The translations under genes and the position numbers were made by a program. 64,000 bases of DNA from Spisula solida (lineage: Eukaryota; Mollusca; Bivalvia; Venerida; Mactridae): the NCBI GenBank assembly GCA_947247005.1, contig OX365948.1, positions 10,281,455 to 10,345,454 on the forward strand. The letters run 5' to 3'. The stretch's first letter is position 1. Every line of letters starts with the position of its first letter. The notes below the pieces were generated by a model. It was given only the letters and a program-made list of their open reading frames with translations, ran no database searches and was not told the origin of the DNA. Of this stretch, positions 1 through 13,500 are shown one piece after another.

Positions 1-830
1 TTTAAAATAGTTATGGTGACAAAGTTATGCCACGGACAAGAAATGCTTATAAAATCAATCAAAGGGAAAAAATTGAAAAATGGCACAAGGTAGAGTTACG
101 GTTCTTGTGTACTGAACTTGGACTTTTTGTAAGAAACATGCATACCAAGTTTCAAGTCATTCAACCTCATGGTGACAAAGTTATCCTCCGGACAAGAAAT
201 GCTCAAATTAAATCAATCTAAGGGAAATAATTAAAAAACGATGCAAGGCAGAGTTATGGTTCTTGCACACTGGGTTTCCGCTTATTGCAAGAAACATACA
301 TACAAAATCTTGAGTCATTTGAACTTAAGGTGACAAAGTTATGCTCCGGACAAGAAATGACTAATAAAATCAATCGAAGGGAAATAATTCAAAAACTATG
401 ACAGGTAGAGTTATGGTTCTTGCGCACTGCACTCCGGCTTATTGCAAGAAACATGCCTATCAATTCTTGAGTCATTTGAACGTAAGGTGACAAAGTTATG
501 CTCCCAACAAGAAAGGCTCTAATAAAATCAATCAAAGGGAAATAATTCAAAAACTATGACAGGTAGAGTTATGGTTCTTGTGCACTGCACTTCGGATAAT
601 TGTAAGAAACATGCATACCAAATCTAGAGTCATTTGAACGTAAGGTGACAAAGTTATGCTCCGGACAAGAAATGCTCTAATAAAATCAATCAAAGGAAAA
701 TAATTCAAAAACTATGACAGGTAGAGTTATGGTTCTTAGCACTGCACTCCGGCTTATTGCAAGAAACATGCATACCAATTCTTGAGTCATTTGACAAAGT
801 TATGCTCCGGACAAGCAATGTGTGACGCAG
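1..830. repeat. Tandem ~150-bp repeat array
   Basis: About five to six diverged units follow one another. Each has the same landmarks in the same order: 'gacaaagttatgctccggac', 'aagaaatgctctaataaaat', 'aaagggaaataattcaaaaa', 'gtagagttatggttctt' and 'attgcaagaaacatgcatac'. Unit starts are visible near 170, 330, 490 and 640. Short open frames in it (for example 27-221) are chance readings of the repeat. The left end runs off the window. I associate this repeat type with molluscan intergenic DNA, from memory and not checked. Confidence 0.85.
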
Positions 831-862
831 CCGCAGCCGCCACCGCCAAAGTAACACCTATA

Positions 863-882
863 TGTCGCCTTTTCAGGCGACA
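863..882. other. Short perfect hairpin at the end of the satellite
   Basis: TGTCGCC and GGCGACA form a 7-bp perfect stem around a 6-base loop, directly after a short GC-rich stretch of gccgc/ccgcc runs. It sits where the 150-bp array ends and probably marks the terminus of that repetitive element. No coding or RNA function is evident. Confidence 0.5.
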
Positions 883-949
883 CAATAAATTATTGGTATT
901 ATAGATAATAAAGAACTTGTGTTGTGTGCAGTATTTATTATAATTTCAG

Positions 950-1197
950 ACTCCATTTGCTGTGCTGGTATAACTCGTCCAAGGATGATTACTACACAGA
1001 AAGTTAGGACACTGTCTGGCTCTGTGTTTGATATCGGTAAAAGGTACAATGGTGATAATTACCTTGGTAACGCTGATGTTACTCAATGTGACATCATGGC
1101 AACTAACGGAATAGTACATGTCATCGATGATGTCATTACAGGACAAAAGCCGGGTCCATCACCTTGGGATTATTATGACTCATTTTTCTTTAAATAG
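950..1197 (+). CDS. Last exon of a fasciclin (FAS1) domain protein, partial
   Basis: A splice acceptor (tttattataatttcag) ends at 949 and an open frame runs from there to a TAG at 1195-1197. The translation contains GNADVTQCDIMATNGIVHVI, which fits the C-terminal H2 box of FAS1 domains (the 'ATNGVVHVID' strand). A short tail rich in Pro, Tyr and Phe follows. FAS1 proteins are usually secreted or membrane-anchored adhesion molecules. No signal peptide is expected in this exon, and the rest of the gene must lie left of the window, beyond the satellite. The exon has no frameshift, but it could belong to an inactive copy, because the upstream exons cannot be seen. Confidence 0.72.
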
Positions 1198-3333
1198 TTT
1201 ATACCAGTATGGTACTGGTGCCAAAAACTGAGTACATGTAATATGTTATTGTGCACCACACTATGCTAGATTATTTGCTAACATAATATAAAAATACTCT
1301 TCAAGGAAAGTGTGATTGAAATTCAGTTCTAGCTCTTGTTCTTTGCAGTATGAAAGTTGTAGTCCATGGTGTGTAAATAAACTGTTTCTGCTTAAGTTTG
1401 TTTGATACTTTTTATTTTTCCCTGAAGACCCCAGTATGTTATTATATAGAATATCACTATACAAACAGCCAAACCTGTGTTGAAAACCACCTGTGAACAA
1501 ATACTACTATTAAATAACCTGCATTGACAATCAATTATATGTTTTTCAATTAAGAGAGTTCACAAGAGTAACAACCACATCAATGGTGTCAGAAGTGGGA
1601 TAGTACCACCATTCAACAAGTCCACTTTTCCATTCCCATGAGTGGTTTTTACACACCAGTTTGACCCTATCAAATACTAGACTATTAATCATTTTCTTCT
1701 GGAGTCTCTTTCTACATATGGAACCTAGTCCATATAACAACAAAGTCCACAACAATATTACCATACTAGAACCAATGAACAATATCTTCAGTAAACTTTA
1801 TTGAAAAATGAACATCGTAAATATCATAGACCACTGGTTAATTCTTTTGATATCAAGAACAGATATCAACATTATTTAACACATTCACAAACTCTGAACA
1901 TAAATAGATCGTCTAACCAGCAGTATAAAACAGTAAATTAAACACTCATAACAGTAATGAAATACAAACAAAATAACAAACAATAAACAAAGTATCAAAA
2001 ACATCATAATTTTATACAATACAGCGTAAATAGGAATCAATGTATAATTTTTACAAAGATTAAAGGAAGATCATCATATTTAATTTATACAGTATTACAT
2101 GGACAGACAACAACTTATCACAGTTAAATGATCCCAATTACTGTCCAGTTAGGCTTATGTGAGAGTGACATTTTGTTTTATGTGTACACACAAGATTACA
2201 ACCACTGCCTCAGAACAGGTAAAGCGAATATAGTATTTCCGTTTAGCATATTAGATGTCTGGATAAGCCTATATAATTGGTTTGACACCGTAATAGTGGA
2301 CCCAACCAATGTGTCAGTCTATTATTATCCTGACTGTACAGTAACCATGTTTGCATGTGAGCCTTCTCCAAACATATCAGCCTGGACACTGCCACAATCT
2401 CCACAACACAAACAACAGTTTTCAATCAACAAACATGCAAAGACTAAGTCCTGAACCCTGAGATATAAGTTCTGGAGACCTGTATACTGACAGTGGAAGA
2501 ACAGATATGAGACCATGGAGTAAAGGGTTAACACAATGTAGAATAAAACAGTGGAACATGGTATGGCAGTCGTAAGTAAGTCAATATGTAAAATCATAAT
2601 TTCCAAATGCAATACAACTATGCATGGATCACAACACATTATACCAGTTCTAGCATTCAGGCCATCTATAATGACTACAAGCCAATGCAACTCACATGTA
2701 TATCTTTGATGATTGCAACTTAGTTACAAACCACAAGAAAAAGCATAACCATATAATATGGTAATATATTTTGTACCTTATGCGTTTGGGATATAAGAAA
2801 TCACCCACAATGAACATACATGATGTAACTGTTGAGTTACAGACTTTATTACCGTCAATATCTGAATACAACAGCGCTGTTGGTTCCCAGGCAAAATGTT
2901 TAGTAACGAATATGTCCGTATACTATATTGATACAAATAACACTGTAAAGCATTTGTCTCCAACAAAATGATGTGAGTATAATTATGAAAATGTCAATAT
3001 AACAAGTATAATTGTATCAAGACCTGACAATAAATTTCTTGGAAGAATTATGATCGGATTGATTATCAGTGTGAACACTAGTACAATGTACCATACCACA
3101 GCTTGAGTCTCCTCCATGTCACTGTCCATCATTTCCGTAATTCTAGGCTGGCAAACTTCAAAACCTGCAATAGATTGTTTTATAACAGTATTAGATGCAT
3201 CTTTGCAGACATCATTACTTTATTTTGTCGGTCAATAGCTATACATAGCTTATGTGTATTTTGTTATAACCAAATCCCAACAATAAATTAATTTTGACTG
3301 AAGACTTTGGTTTTGACTTACATACTACATGTA
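1198..3333. other. Gene-poor stretch between FAS1 exon and mariner
   Basis: This is probably 3' untranslated and intergenic DNA, AT-rich and without a convincing exon. The best open frame is on the minus strand (1546-1782, 78 residues), with a hydrophobic helix near its start and a Trp/Tyr-rich C-terminus. It has an in-frame stop just upstream and matches no family I know. The frame at 2128-2454 (+) looks like chance. Confidence 0.45.
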
Positions 3334-4358
3334 CGAGGGTTGTCCCAGTAAATCGTAGACTTTGTTGATAATATTTTTATTTGACGTCACATAACCATTA
3401 TATTTGACAATTACCTTTATAAATTATATTTTTATAAATATCATGCATGTAAATTAAAATTATATGTACTCAACTTATATAATCATTGATTGTCGCACCC
3501 TATGTAAGCGCGGGCGGCGCAACCCGTTAAACGTGTCGTTATTTATTTAATGTCAATGAAGTTAACATGCTATTTTGAATTCGTTTTTTAATTTGGCGTC
3601 TACATTTCATGTCTGCTTTTTGTACGTTATTATGACATCATCTCCGCAAATTTCGATGAATCAACGTCATTCGCACGCGAACCACGCACATTTGAAATTC
3701 ATCACTGAAAATCGAAATATGCTCAAAATGGCGACGTTAGAGGATAGCATGGCCCGCATTACGGCTATTGAGTTTTGTGTACAGGCGGGACTGACACCAA
3801 TACACTTTCAAGAAACTTAAAAATACTGAGAGATATAGTGGTGTGTCTAGGGCACTTGTGTACAAATGGCATGGCAGGTTAAGTGATGGATGGACTGATA
3901 CATTGCCTTGAGGAAGAACGCCATATAAAGATATACGGAATGTTAAGGCTGTACAAAACGTCATAGATAGCGAAGTTGAAGGCGTATTTACGGGGTTCGC
4001 GCTTTCAAGATCGAGCAGAAATCATGTTCAATCGCTCATTAAACTGTGAATGGTTTGAGGAGGTGTATCAAAAGTGGGTTGAAAGACATCATTCGTGTAT
4101 TGCTAACAACGGGGAGCAGTATAAACTGATCTGTGTAATGACGTTATTATGTTACTGAAGTGACGTCGGTGTGCGCCGCACATACGTACCATATGTTGTT
4201 ATAATGTTAATATTTTTTTTATTGTTAAATGTATTTTTATGAAATTATGTATACACATTCATAACATATTTATTAAATGTCTGTAAACATTTAAGGCTAA
4301 AGCATAAAATACTCTTTTGTTAATAAGCAAAGTCTACGATTTACTGGGACAACCCTCG
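3334..4358. mobile_element. Internally deleted mariner-like element
   Basis: The ends are perfect 31-bp inverted repeats that begin CGAGGGTTGTCCCAGTAAAT. They are flanked by TA on both sides (3332-3333 and 4359-4360), the target-site signature of Tc1/mariner transposons. At 1.03 kb the element is close to full length, but the coding part keeps only the two ends of the transposase, so it cannot move on its own. It lies downstream of the stop codon of the minus-strand LRR gene, possibly in its 3' untranslated region. Confidence 0.9.
3728..4158 (+). pseudogene. Mariner transposase remnant
   Basis: Two fragments of a mariner-type transposase survive. The N-terminal one reads ARITAIEFCVQAGLTPI and, after a frameshift, a piece resembling the second helix-turn-helix (SRALVYKWHGR-like). 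The C-terminal one reads RGSRFQDRAEIMFNRSL, followed by a 'YQKWVERHHSCIANNGE'-type end. The catalytic middle carrying the DD(34)D residues is absent, and there are several frame breaks. It is a dead copy inside the inverted repeats. Confidence 0.8.
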
Positions 4359-4552
4359 TATATCTAATATATATATATCTAATATCACTAGTAGAGATTA
4401 TTGATATCAAAGATTTATATTTAGTATACACAGTGTATTATAAAATCTCAAATAGTTTACATGACAATAAGTTGAAGATGAAATCTCAAAGTTTAATCTG
4501 TTAGTTTTAAAGACATTTTGTAAGTCAGTAGTCTTAACCAAGTTTTCAGGAT

Positions 4553-7500
4553 TTAATCTGCTGGTGCTAACTTTCTGGTCCAGCTAGAAAATGACAATAT
4601 CTCGGTCTGTGGAGGACAAGACAATAAACAACTTGTTGGAATCAAGACGAGGTCTACTGATCACAGTTTATCACTCTAAAACTGAGTTTACTAAGGCTCA
4701 AAGTTTGAGGGCGAAAAGAGCAAAGCAATTACATATTTTCTAGGTAGAGGAACCACATGGACAATCATTAAATTTATGACTAGTTTATATACTATACATG
4801 TACAGTGCAACCTCTCCAGAACCACCCTATTGAGTAACAGTATCGTTTTTACAACACTTACATTTTGTTCCAGAAGTAAACACTCCAATCACAACCCATT
4901 CCACCTCCCCTTAGAAACAACATCTATACAACAACCAGACTGTATGAATATTTTACCTCCCAATATAAACAACCTCTATACAACAACCAAACTTGTGTAT
5001 CGCAAAAAGGGTGTTATTCTGAAGAGGTTGTACTGTTAAATAAAACCATACCTCATCTGTACGTTTGATACCGGTATAGTCGTTTTTGTCATCTCTTTCA
5101 ACATGGTGACGAGGCCTTTGCCGATTCTGTAAATTCAATGATTGTATTATAAAACAATCAAAAAGAAAGTACTTAAGGTCAGCAGTACATATATAATAGA
5201 GACTACACACGATCCCAACTTAGGTGGTACACATTCATAAAATGTTGATAAACATAGTTATAAAATGACATAAAATCTGCTCAATAATTCACAACTGTTA
5301 AATTTTGTTTGGAACTTTTTTGAGAAATGGGAGTATAGGCACATAGACTGGCAGGGGGATTAGTTGACTGGTGTGTCACAAAGTGCTGAAGGAAATCTTG
5401 AGGGATGAACCATTACACTCATCAAACGAGAGCCTCGGTCAAAATATTGTAGACATACATTTTGCATGTAATAAACATCAGATAATAACTCTTGTGTTGG
5501 TTGGTATTCTCATATAGATCCGTCCACTGTTTGACTGGTTATGATTTTGACAATTATCATTTTCAAATAAAAACCTGTACTTGACCGTCTATTCTATATA
5601 ATTCTACATTAATTCTCATACGACCCCCTATCACATGTCTATAGTCAAATAATTTTCAATATTAAGTATGAAAGGGAGAGAATCCAATTATAACAATAGA
5701 CTTAACAAGGACACTTTATCAAGGGAGATCATTCTTGATATTTGTTCACAAAGGCTGCATATGAGATGTGTACACAATAGATTGACTAGATCATTACATA
5801 TAGAATAGAGTCGGGTGCAGGGAATATAGGGTGACTATATTATGGTGATTATTTGTTCAGTACTTTCATAAACTCCAGATCTAAAGATGTGTTCTATTTA
5901 GAGATATTTACCCATGGTTTAGGCGCTGGTGTACCTATAGTGTCCCTCACAGCATGTCGATCAAACGATCCAATATCTGTATGTCCTAGGTTGTCTAAAT
6001 ACCTGAATCATAAATACTGTCTATATGCGACAATTCCCAACACAAATGTTCAGAATAATTTTATAGAAATGCCAGTAAAACCATGTAAACATGCAAATTA
6101 GTTCTCCAAGTTTTGCTGATTACTCGTGTCTAGCAGATATGATTTAAAAAGCTATAGTACCTGTGTTACCACAGTAAACATCACGAGAGCATCATTAGTA
6201 TTGTTACAGTTTGAAAATTGACACATTCAGTAAGTTCTTCACATGTTCTTTCATTTGTCGAGATTTTAATCAACTTAATTTTTGAACACATTGATTGGGA
6301 GGAGGATATTTCATTATTATATGGTATAGGTTATATTTAGAACTGACCTTAAACACGAGTCCAGATCATTCCTCAATGATGATTCATACTCCTGATATTC
6401 TTTCTGTAAAATGCTGAAATCATACGAAACTACCAATGTATTGTTTCTCTGAAGTACCGGGAACCAGCACTATCTAAGCAGGTCGCAAACTCAGCTGTGT
6501 TAACTATATCGGTGATAAAGTTAGTGAAGTGGAAATTTGGGCAAATGTTGTGAATTTACAAAACTCATGAACATTTCCTCTGGCATAAATCTCAGTCTAC
6601 AAAGAACTCTTCTAAGAAATAATAAATTGCTAATATTTCTGCACGCCTTATTGGCCCGCTGAAATATCAACTTATACAGTAGACCATGAAAATCAGTTCT
6701 GATGTACAAAGTTGTCATGATTGAGAACCCATATAAAATTTGTTGTGTTGTATATGTAAATTATATGAAGAAAAATTCATGATTTTATACCCAACTGATC
6801 AATTCATAAAACTACAGATTTGGGACAAATGCTTTTGGAATAGTCGACAATGCTGCAGATTAAAGGTTTTGAATAAAATCTTTTTCTTATATAATTCTAT
6901 TGAATGCATTCAACACTATGTTTAAAACATTGATGGATGCATGGTGAATGAAAACTACAACACTATACTGCCAAGGGTATATGATTTTGCATTTCAGATT
7001 TGTTGGTTCAGTCACTGTTATAAACTGACGAGTATTCACATAATTCTTGAATTGGAATATGAATTGACTTTGTGAATATTTGACAAAAAGAATGAAATAT
7101 CATGAAAATTAGATAAAGGACAGTATTTATTGACCAAAGCAAGCTATTTTGTTATGGGATAACTACTACAACCAAGCCAGTATTAAAGACCTTCTGTAAA
7201 CAGACGCTCATTGCAGAACCTGTCTGCAAAGATCACAAATTGTATCTCCATGCAATCAGGCCATTTTTACTGATAATTAACCTGTCAACAAAAATACTTT
7301 TTACCGTTCCAACAGGTTTTCTTTACATTATTATAACAGGTGTGGTATCCAATATTGATCTTACTTGATTTAAGGACAACCAATCAGATCACGCCATATT
7401 AAACTCTTAGCCAGTAACAGGCATTACCCTACCTCTGACAAATTAGTAGCTAAATCAGGGAATATGATTGGTCCATTGCGATCACGTGGTGACACAATAT

Positions 7501-10500
7501 CATCCCATGTCGGGTCACTAAATTCAATACCAGGTCACTAAATTCAATAGCCGGTGCCCACGTGACCAGGCCTATTCAATACCTAGTCACTAATGCTAAG
7601 GGTAGAAACTCTAGCTGTTACTGTTTACATCAGTCAAGGTCGCTCGAACAAAAACATCGTGTGCTCCACAGTACGAGTTAAATTAAGATTAACATCAGAC
7701 GCTAAGTAACCAAAGGGTAGTATTTTGACAGGCTTTTGACAATGGATGGATTCAGGATTGATCGTCTACCGAGTTGAGCAGTCATGTGGATGTGGATCGT
7801 AAATTTGAAACTCGTCGCGAAATCATGTTGTACTTTCGGATTATATGCATGCACAATTGTATGATGTTTGTAGCTGTCTTTTGATTATGATTTAGGCCAG
7901 CATTTAACTGCATACCGTGTCGCTTTGCAATAATCGATTTTCTGAGTGGATAGCCTACTGTGGTCATTGGACGAAATATTTAAGACGAACATCACGAAGT
8001 CCTAGATGGTTAAATTGTTTCTAAACAAAATGCAAAGCCTCTCATGAAATCCTTTTGTAAGTAGGTCGCCGATTTTATCTATTTGAAGTATTTTATGACA
8101 ATTAAACGCTGTGTTCAGTGCCAGTGGATAATTATGAGCAATATTTATATTGTTGTCTCCCTTGACTAATATATGCGTTCTGTACCAGTTTGCTCCCTTT
8201 TGGTCTGGGGCGGATCCGGATACTGTATGCGGTGAGGTGTAGTTACAATAAAATCTCAGTAATAGGCCAACCCTTTAGAGACGTGTCGTGATGATACCTG
8301 GTCAGTAAATATCGTACCATGACTCGGCTTCGCCTCGCCAGGTATGATATTTATCCCGTACCAGGTCACTAGATGACCATGTAACTAATAATATGATTGA
8401 CAACCAATCAAATCACGCCATATTAAACTTTTGGCCAGTAACAGGCAATATGATTGGCTATCCTTATTCTCCAATAAAAAAAGATCAACATTGAATACCA
8501 CCCCTGGTTTGACTTGAGGTGTTTTCTGGCATTAACATACATACACTATTCGTCTCTGTAGAAAACCAATTTGATCTCCCATCTTAGTTTTAGCATCTCT
8601 CATCCTTTCTTCAAATGCTTGCCGTGCTGCTTCTTTCAATGTATTGATATTTTGTACATGTTTGTAATTATCATCATACTATAAAGAAATCAAAGTAAAC
8701 AGAGATAAATTTTTTATTTAAATTGTGTTAACATACTGAAAAATCACATAATTTCGTAGGTATTAAATTTCATGCATTTTGATAAAATTCAATCTTCGAG
8801 GGGTCGTAAATTTGTTGATTACAAAACATGGAAGGGTAACTGTGACCATGTTATGTATTTGGGAGTTCGATAAATCATGGGAATTAGATATTGTGGTCGA
8901 GTTTAACAACGAAATCAACGAAAATTCAACTCCCTCAAAAAATAATGATTTTACAGTACACAGAGTTACCATCATCACAAATAACAACCCACAATCATAC
9001 GTCAATATAATAGATGACAATTATCTATTACCATATTTATAGAGTACAATGTACATGTTCTAACTTTGTCCAAGCAGACAAAAAGAAATTGCATACAAGA
9101 TAAAAAGTTGTCGTGTGTTCCACTGTACTCCTTTATTATTGTATAAGATAAAAAGTAATATAATTCTTGCATTTTCTAATATAAAATTACATATAATGCA
9201 AGAAACAAGATAAATATGGGTGTACCTTTATGGGCACGTAATTGTAACCATAATAATAGGGGTACTTAGACCAAAATTAAAGTTTGATTTACTGAATATA
9301 CCAGAATTACATCTATATCACATTGCATATTGTATTCCTGATATATACTAGAATTGGCAAATTATCGGATTCATACAAAAAATTGTCTCATTAAAACACA
9401 TCATATTAGGTAACTTTGGAAAGTTTTATTACCTGTACTCTGTCCATGTCAGCAGGTTTTGGTAAAGGTCGTACTGAGATATTATCTAAGGTCATAACGT
9501 TGGTAGATCGGATGATCTCTGTTCTATACATGGGATCTGTATCTACTGGGTTACCCTGGAAATGTAACAAACATATGTTTATTAAGATACAGTTTCTGAT
9601 TATTACAAATGTTCGTTCAGTACGTATATAATTAGTATGGGCATCATTCATTTGAGAATTTCGAGATCTCGGAATTACTGTCTATGTTTTGATATTACCG
9701 GGCTGATTCAACAGGATTGTGTGTGTGCATTTAAACTTAAATTCTTCATCATTCTTTAACAACTGCAAATTGGTAAAGGATATGGTTTTTGGAGTTCATT
9801 AACTGATGCAGTATTAATATTGCAGCTCTATTTACCACACTTTATGATTGTAAACAAATTATAAAGAATTTAAATTTGATCATAAATATACGTTTTTCGT
9901 AAGTGCTTTGATAAAACATTACACAGTTGTATAGGGCAGTAACCTAGTATTCTCTATTTTTTACCCCAGATGATTCAATTGCAAATTTGGACAATATTTA
10001 TAAGAGGCAAACACTATGACCATAGAGATTAAGACAAAACTGTGTCTTCTAAAGTGTTAACAGTCAAATTGTTGACGGCACTCAATAGGCAAAGGGCCAT
10101 CACAATGTGTCCTTCTAAGGCATAATGCCCAATCCTGAAAATTAGGCGCAAGTCTATTTCGAGTGCAATTTGCACACATCCCTACACCAAAACACTGTTT
10201 CAAACATTGTTCTAAAGTTAAATTCAGCTTTAGAATCAGCCATAACTTTGTTAATACTTTGAATTTTTTCATCAAATCACTCATTCTGGAATTGTAGTAC
10301 CCCTGTCACAATAGCTAAAAATACGGAAAGAAAATGATGCACTTACATGTAAGCTGAGGACTTCCAGTAGCTTCAACTGGGCGAGAATGTCTACTGTATT
10401 ATGTAAGGCTGTTATATGGTTGTCAGCAACATTCAATATATGTAGATGAAAACAACTGGTGAGTGGTACCACATCTTCCTGCAAGATGTATAACAATAAT

Positions 10501-13500
10501 CACATCAGTACATTGAGTATCTACTATAAAGTCAATAATATACACTTAACAAATCTTATAAGTGTGCATGTATATATTTAAATGTGTTTGATTTTGTTGA
10601 AATTTTGAACATATGCAGCTTGGATACGGTATGCGGAATTACAATTTAATTGATTTTTTACAATCTGATAACAATTTTCACAAACAGAATAAACAAATGA
10701 TGACATCAGCAAAAGCTAATGTCACACGTTTTTGCCGAGTGTTCATCAAATGTTTATCAGGTTATTTATGCAGCTATGTATCCTCTTAGCTGATCAAGTT
10801 TGTGTTCAAGTGTATGTACTTATCACCGAGACAGAAATAAAGAAAACAATGATAAGAATAAAGCCCAATTTACCAATTAAGGTTTATAACTACTCACTTT
10901 TTGTGTTAAAATGCAATTTTGGAAGAGTTACCTCCCTTTGACCACAAAATTTAAACTGTATTTTCAAAAGTTAAAAAACACAATTTTGTTAAGTGAAAAC
11001 TCGCATAATTTTGTGTTTTTTAATGTAACAATATATTATCTAAAATTATAATTGACCATAAATATAAATAATTTGCACCTACGCTTAAATTTCTTGTGCA
11101 TTTTACGTGTTTTAATGTTTCATGGTTCAGTGATCTGCTGTATTTAATTTTGCAGAAAACACTTTATTAATCTCATCTTGTGTTATTCAATAGCATGTAC
11201 ACAAAATTTCATGCAGAAAAATTCATAAATAAAAAAGTTATATGATAAAAACACTTGCACACTTATAAAGTTTGTAAAGTGTATGTGAAATGTATAGGGC
11301 AGGATATTTAATATATATTTTATATCAAACAATTTTTCAAGTAGATATTTTTAATCATACATTTATTTTGTACAATTTTTTAATACTAGCTGTTACGGTA
11401 TGTGTTGGTGGTCATCTTCAAATAGTGAATTGTCATTAAAACGGTTTCGAGAACCAATGGTTTCTATTTTCAAGTATATAATCAGTTTCAGAACTGGACT
11501 TTTATCAAGAGTTTGAAACAACCATAATGGTTTCATAAAACCAAGGTCAGATATAATTTTATAAACATATAATGTTAACTGGGTCTCATACACAATATCT
11601 GGATGATTTATTAAACAATGATTGTGTTTAATGTATGAACTATTGAACACAGATAACTGGATGTAGGGAAACTAACTTACAATACTGTTTCTTTGTGCAT
11701 GTAATTCTCTCAATCTACCCAGTGATTGTACACCATCCAGAGATCGTAACTGAAATATACATAAATCTATTGTCATCATGTTACATAACACCGCTTATTC
11801 CAATATACTATGTAGACTCAGGGTTCAGCCTCATTTCCAATGCCTTCTAAAAACCATCTTCCCAATTCCAGGAAAAAAATTCAAAGTCCTGATATACTGT
11901 ATACCGGTAAGTGCTTAAGTCACGTCATAAATATGTTTGCCTTTTTTCACGAATGACCTATTTGCGCGAACATTTCTGCTAGCGAAAATTACGGCCTAAC
12001 TGTTCTCAATATATAACAATCTCCTGAAATCACTTTTTGTGAACCTTAAGGCACACAAAATGCCTGGAATAACCAATTCCGCAAACTTTTCGACATGCAA
12101 AATATCCACTTATACAGTAAACTTGAGCAACATATGAAATTTTACAATATTATACATTCTTTTTGCCTTATATTTTTGGTTGTATTGTTGCTGTTCGTAG
12201 TATTTCAACTGTCTCTCCCTGTCAATGCACTTATTTTCCAATTTAGGGTTCTTAGGGACATGTAAGTCTTCCCAATTCTTTGTAAAATACTTTTCACAAT
12301 GGAGCCATATTTACACAAACCAGGTGAGTAGAAGCTTGCCTCCAAAGTTCAGTGGTTAGATCACTCGACGTCTAATCTGGCGAACCAGGTTAAAATACAG
12401 GTGGAGGCACTCATATGCCTGCCAATTTCAGCAGAAAACTGACTGGCAAAAAAAAGCTATGCTCAGACTCATACATGCCAGGTTTCGCCGAACCATTTGC
12501 AGGAGATTGGTGATGAAAATGCAGGAGATTTCAATGAAATGCAGGAGATTTTCCTTGCTCGAACTTCCCAATAAAATTAATGAAGTTGATAAGCAGTTTT
12601 CACCTATTTTATTTGATGTGTGACAACTGACAACACCATGTTTGCATGCATTCTTCGTGAAGCAATTTAAAATAAAGTTTGTGATCATTTTCATTAATGC
12701 AATCAACTAATATCTGAGGTTCCAGTATGTTCAAATCTGACCCACAGCTCAAAATATTTGTAAGTTACCAAAACAATGCTGGAAGTGGAAACAATTTTTT
12801 TCTGAATCATTTTCAGATTAATTCATAAAAAATAATTTTAAAAATAACTTTACAAAATAAATGATATGTTGATAACTTATTTACTCAAACACAAGAATGC
12901 ATTTATAATACAGAAATAAAAGCAATTAAGTTCATTTTACAGCTTCCAAAAAAGTCAGGTATCCAAAATTAATGTTGTGTGAATACCATGTGCAAGTTTG
13001 AAAAATAGACCCTTCTCTTATGCAAGGGGAAGTAACTGCTGCAGATGTAGTTCTGTAGTGTGGTACGGTCTAGTGTGGACTTTAGACACGACCAAAACCA
13101 AAACATTGTCGACTGCCCAATTACGATGTTTTATGACACCTTATCAGGGGTAATTATCGATTGTTTATTGAAGTAACCACTCTCATCAGATGTCATACAG
13201 GTTTGACATGTTGATTAATTGTTTATTCATCACCGGAAATTACGAGTGAAGTGAAAATGGCTCTATAAATTTGATGCTTACTCGATTTTTAACCAATGCG
13301 TGAGATTTTATCAATTTGCGTGAGTCCGGGAGTAGACTGTCAAATGCGTGAGACTCACGCATGATCCGGGAGGTCTGGCATGTATGCAGACTGGAATTTA
13401 AAAAATCGCTTAAACATAAAAATATGCAAATACATATGTGTACCTTATTATTGCTGAGATTGAGGACTTCTAGATTGATCATACTTGGCATATACGAGAC

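Noticed and set aside
2128..2454. 108-residue open frame
   Set aside because: There is no domain or splice context, and an equally long frame lies antisense; probably chance.
10057..10284. Cys-rich 75-residue minus-strand open frame inside the LRR gene
   Set aside because: It lies in an intron, has no convincing splice sites and is not needed: flanking exons join in phase without it.
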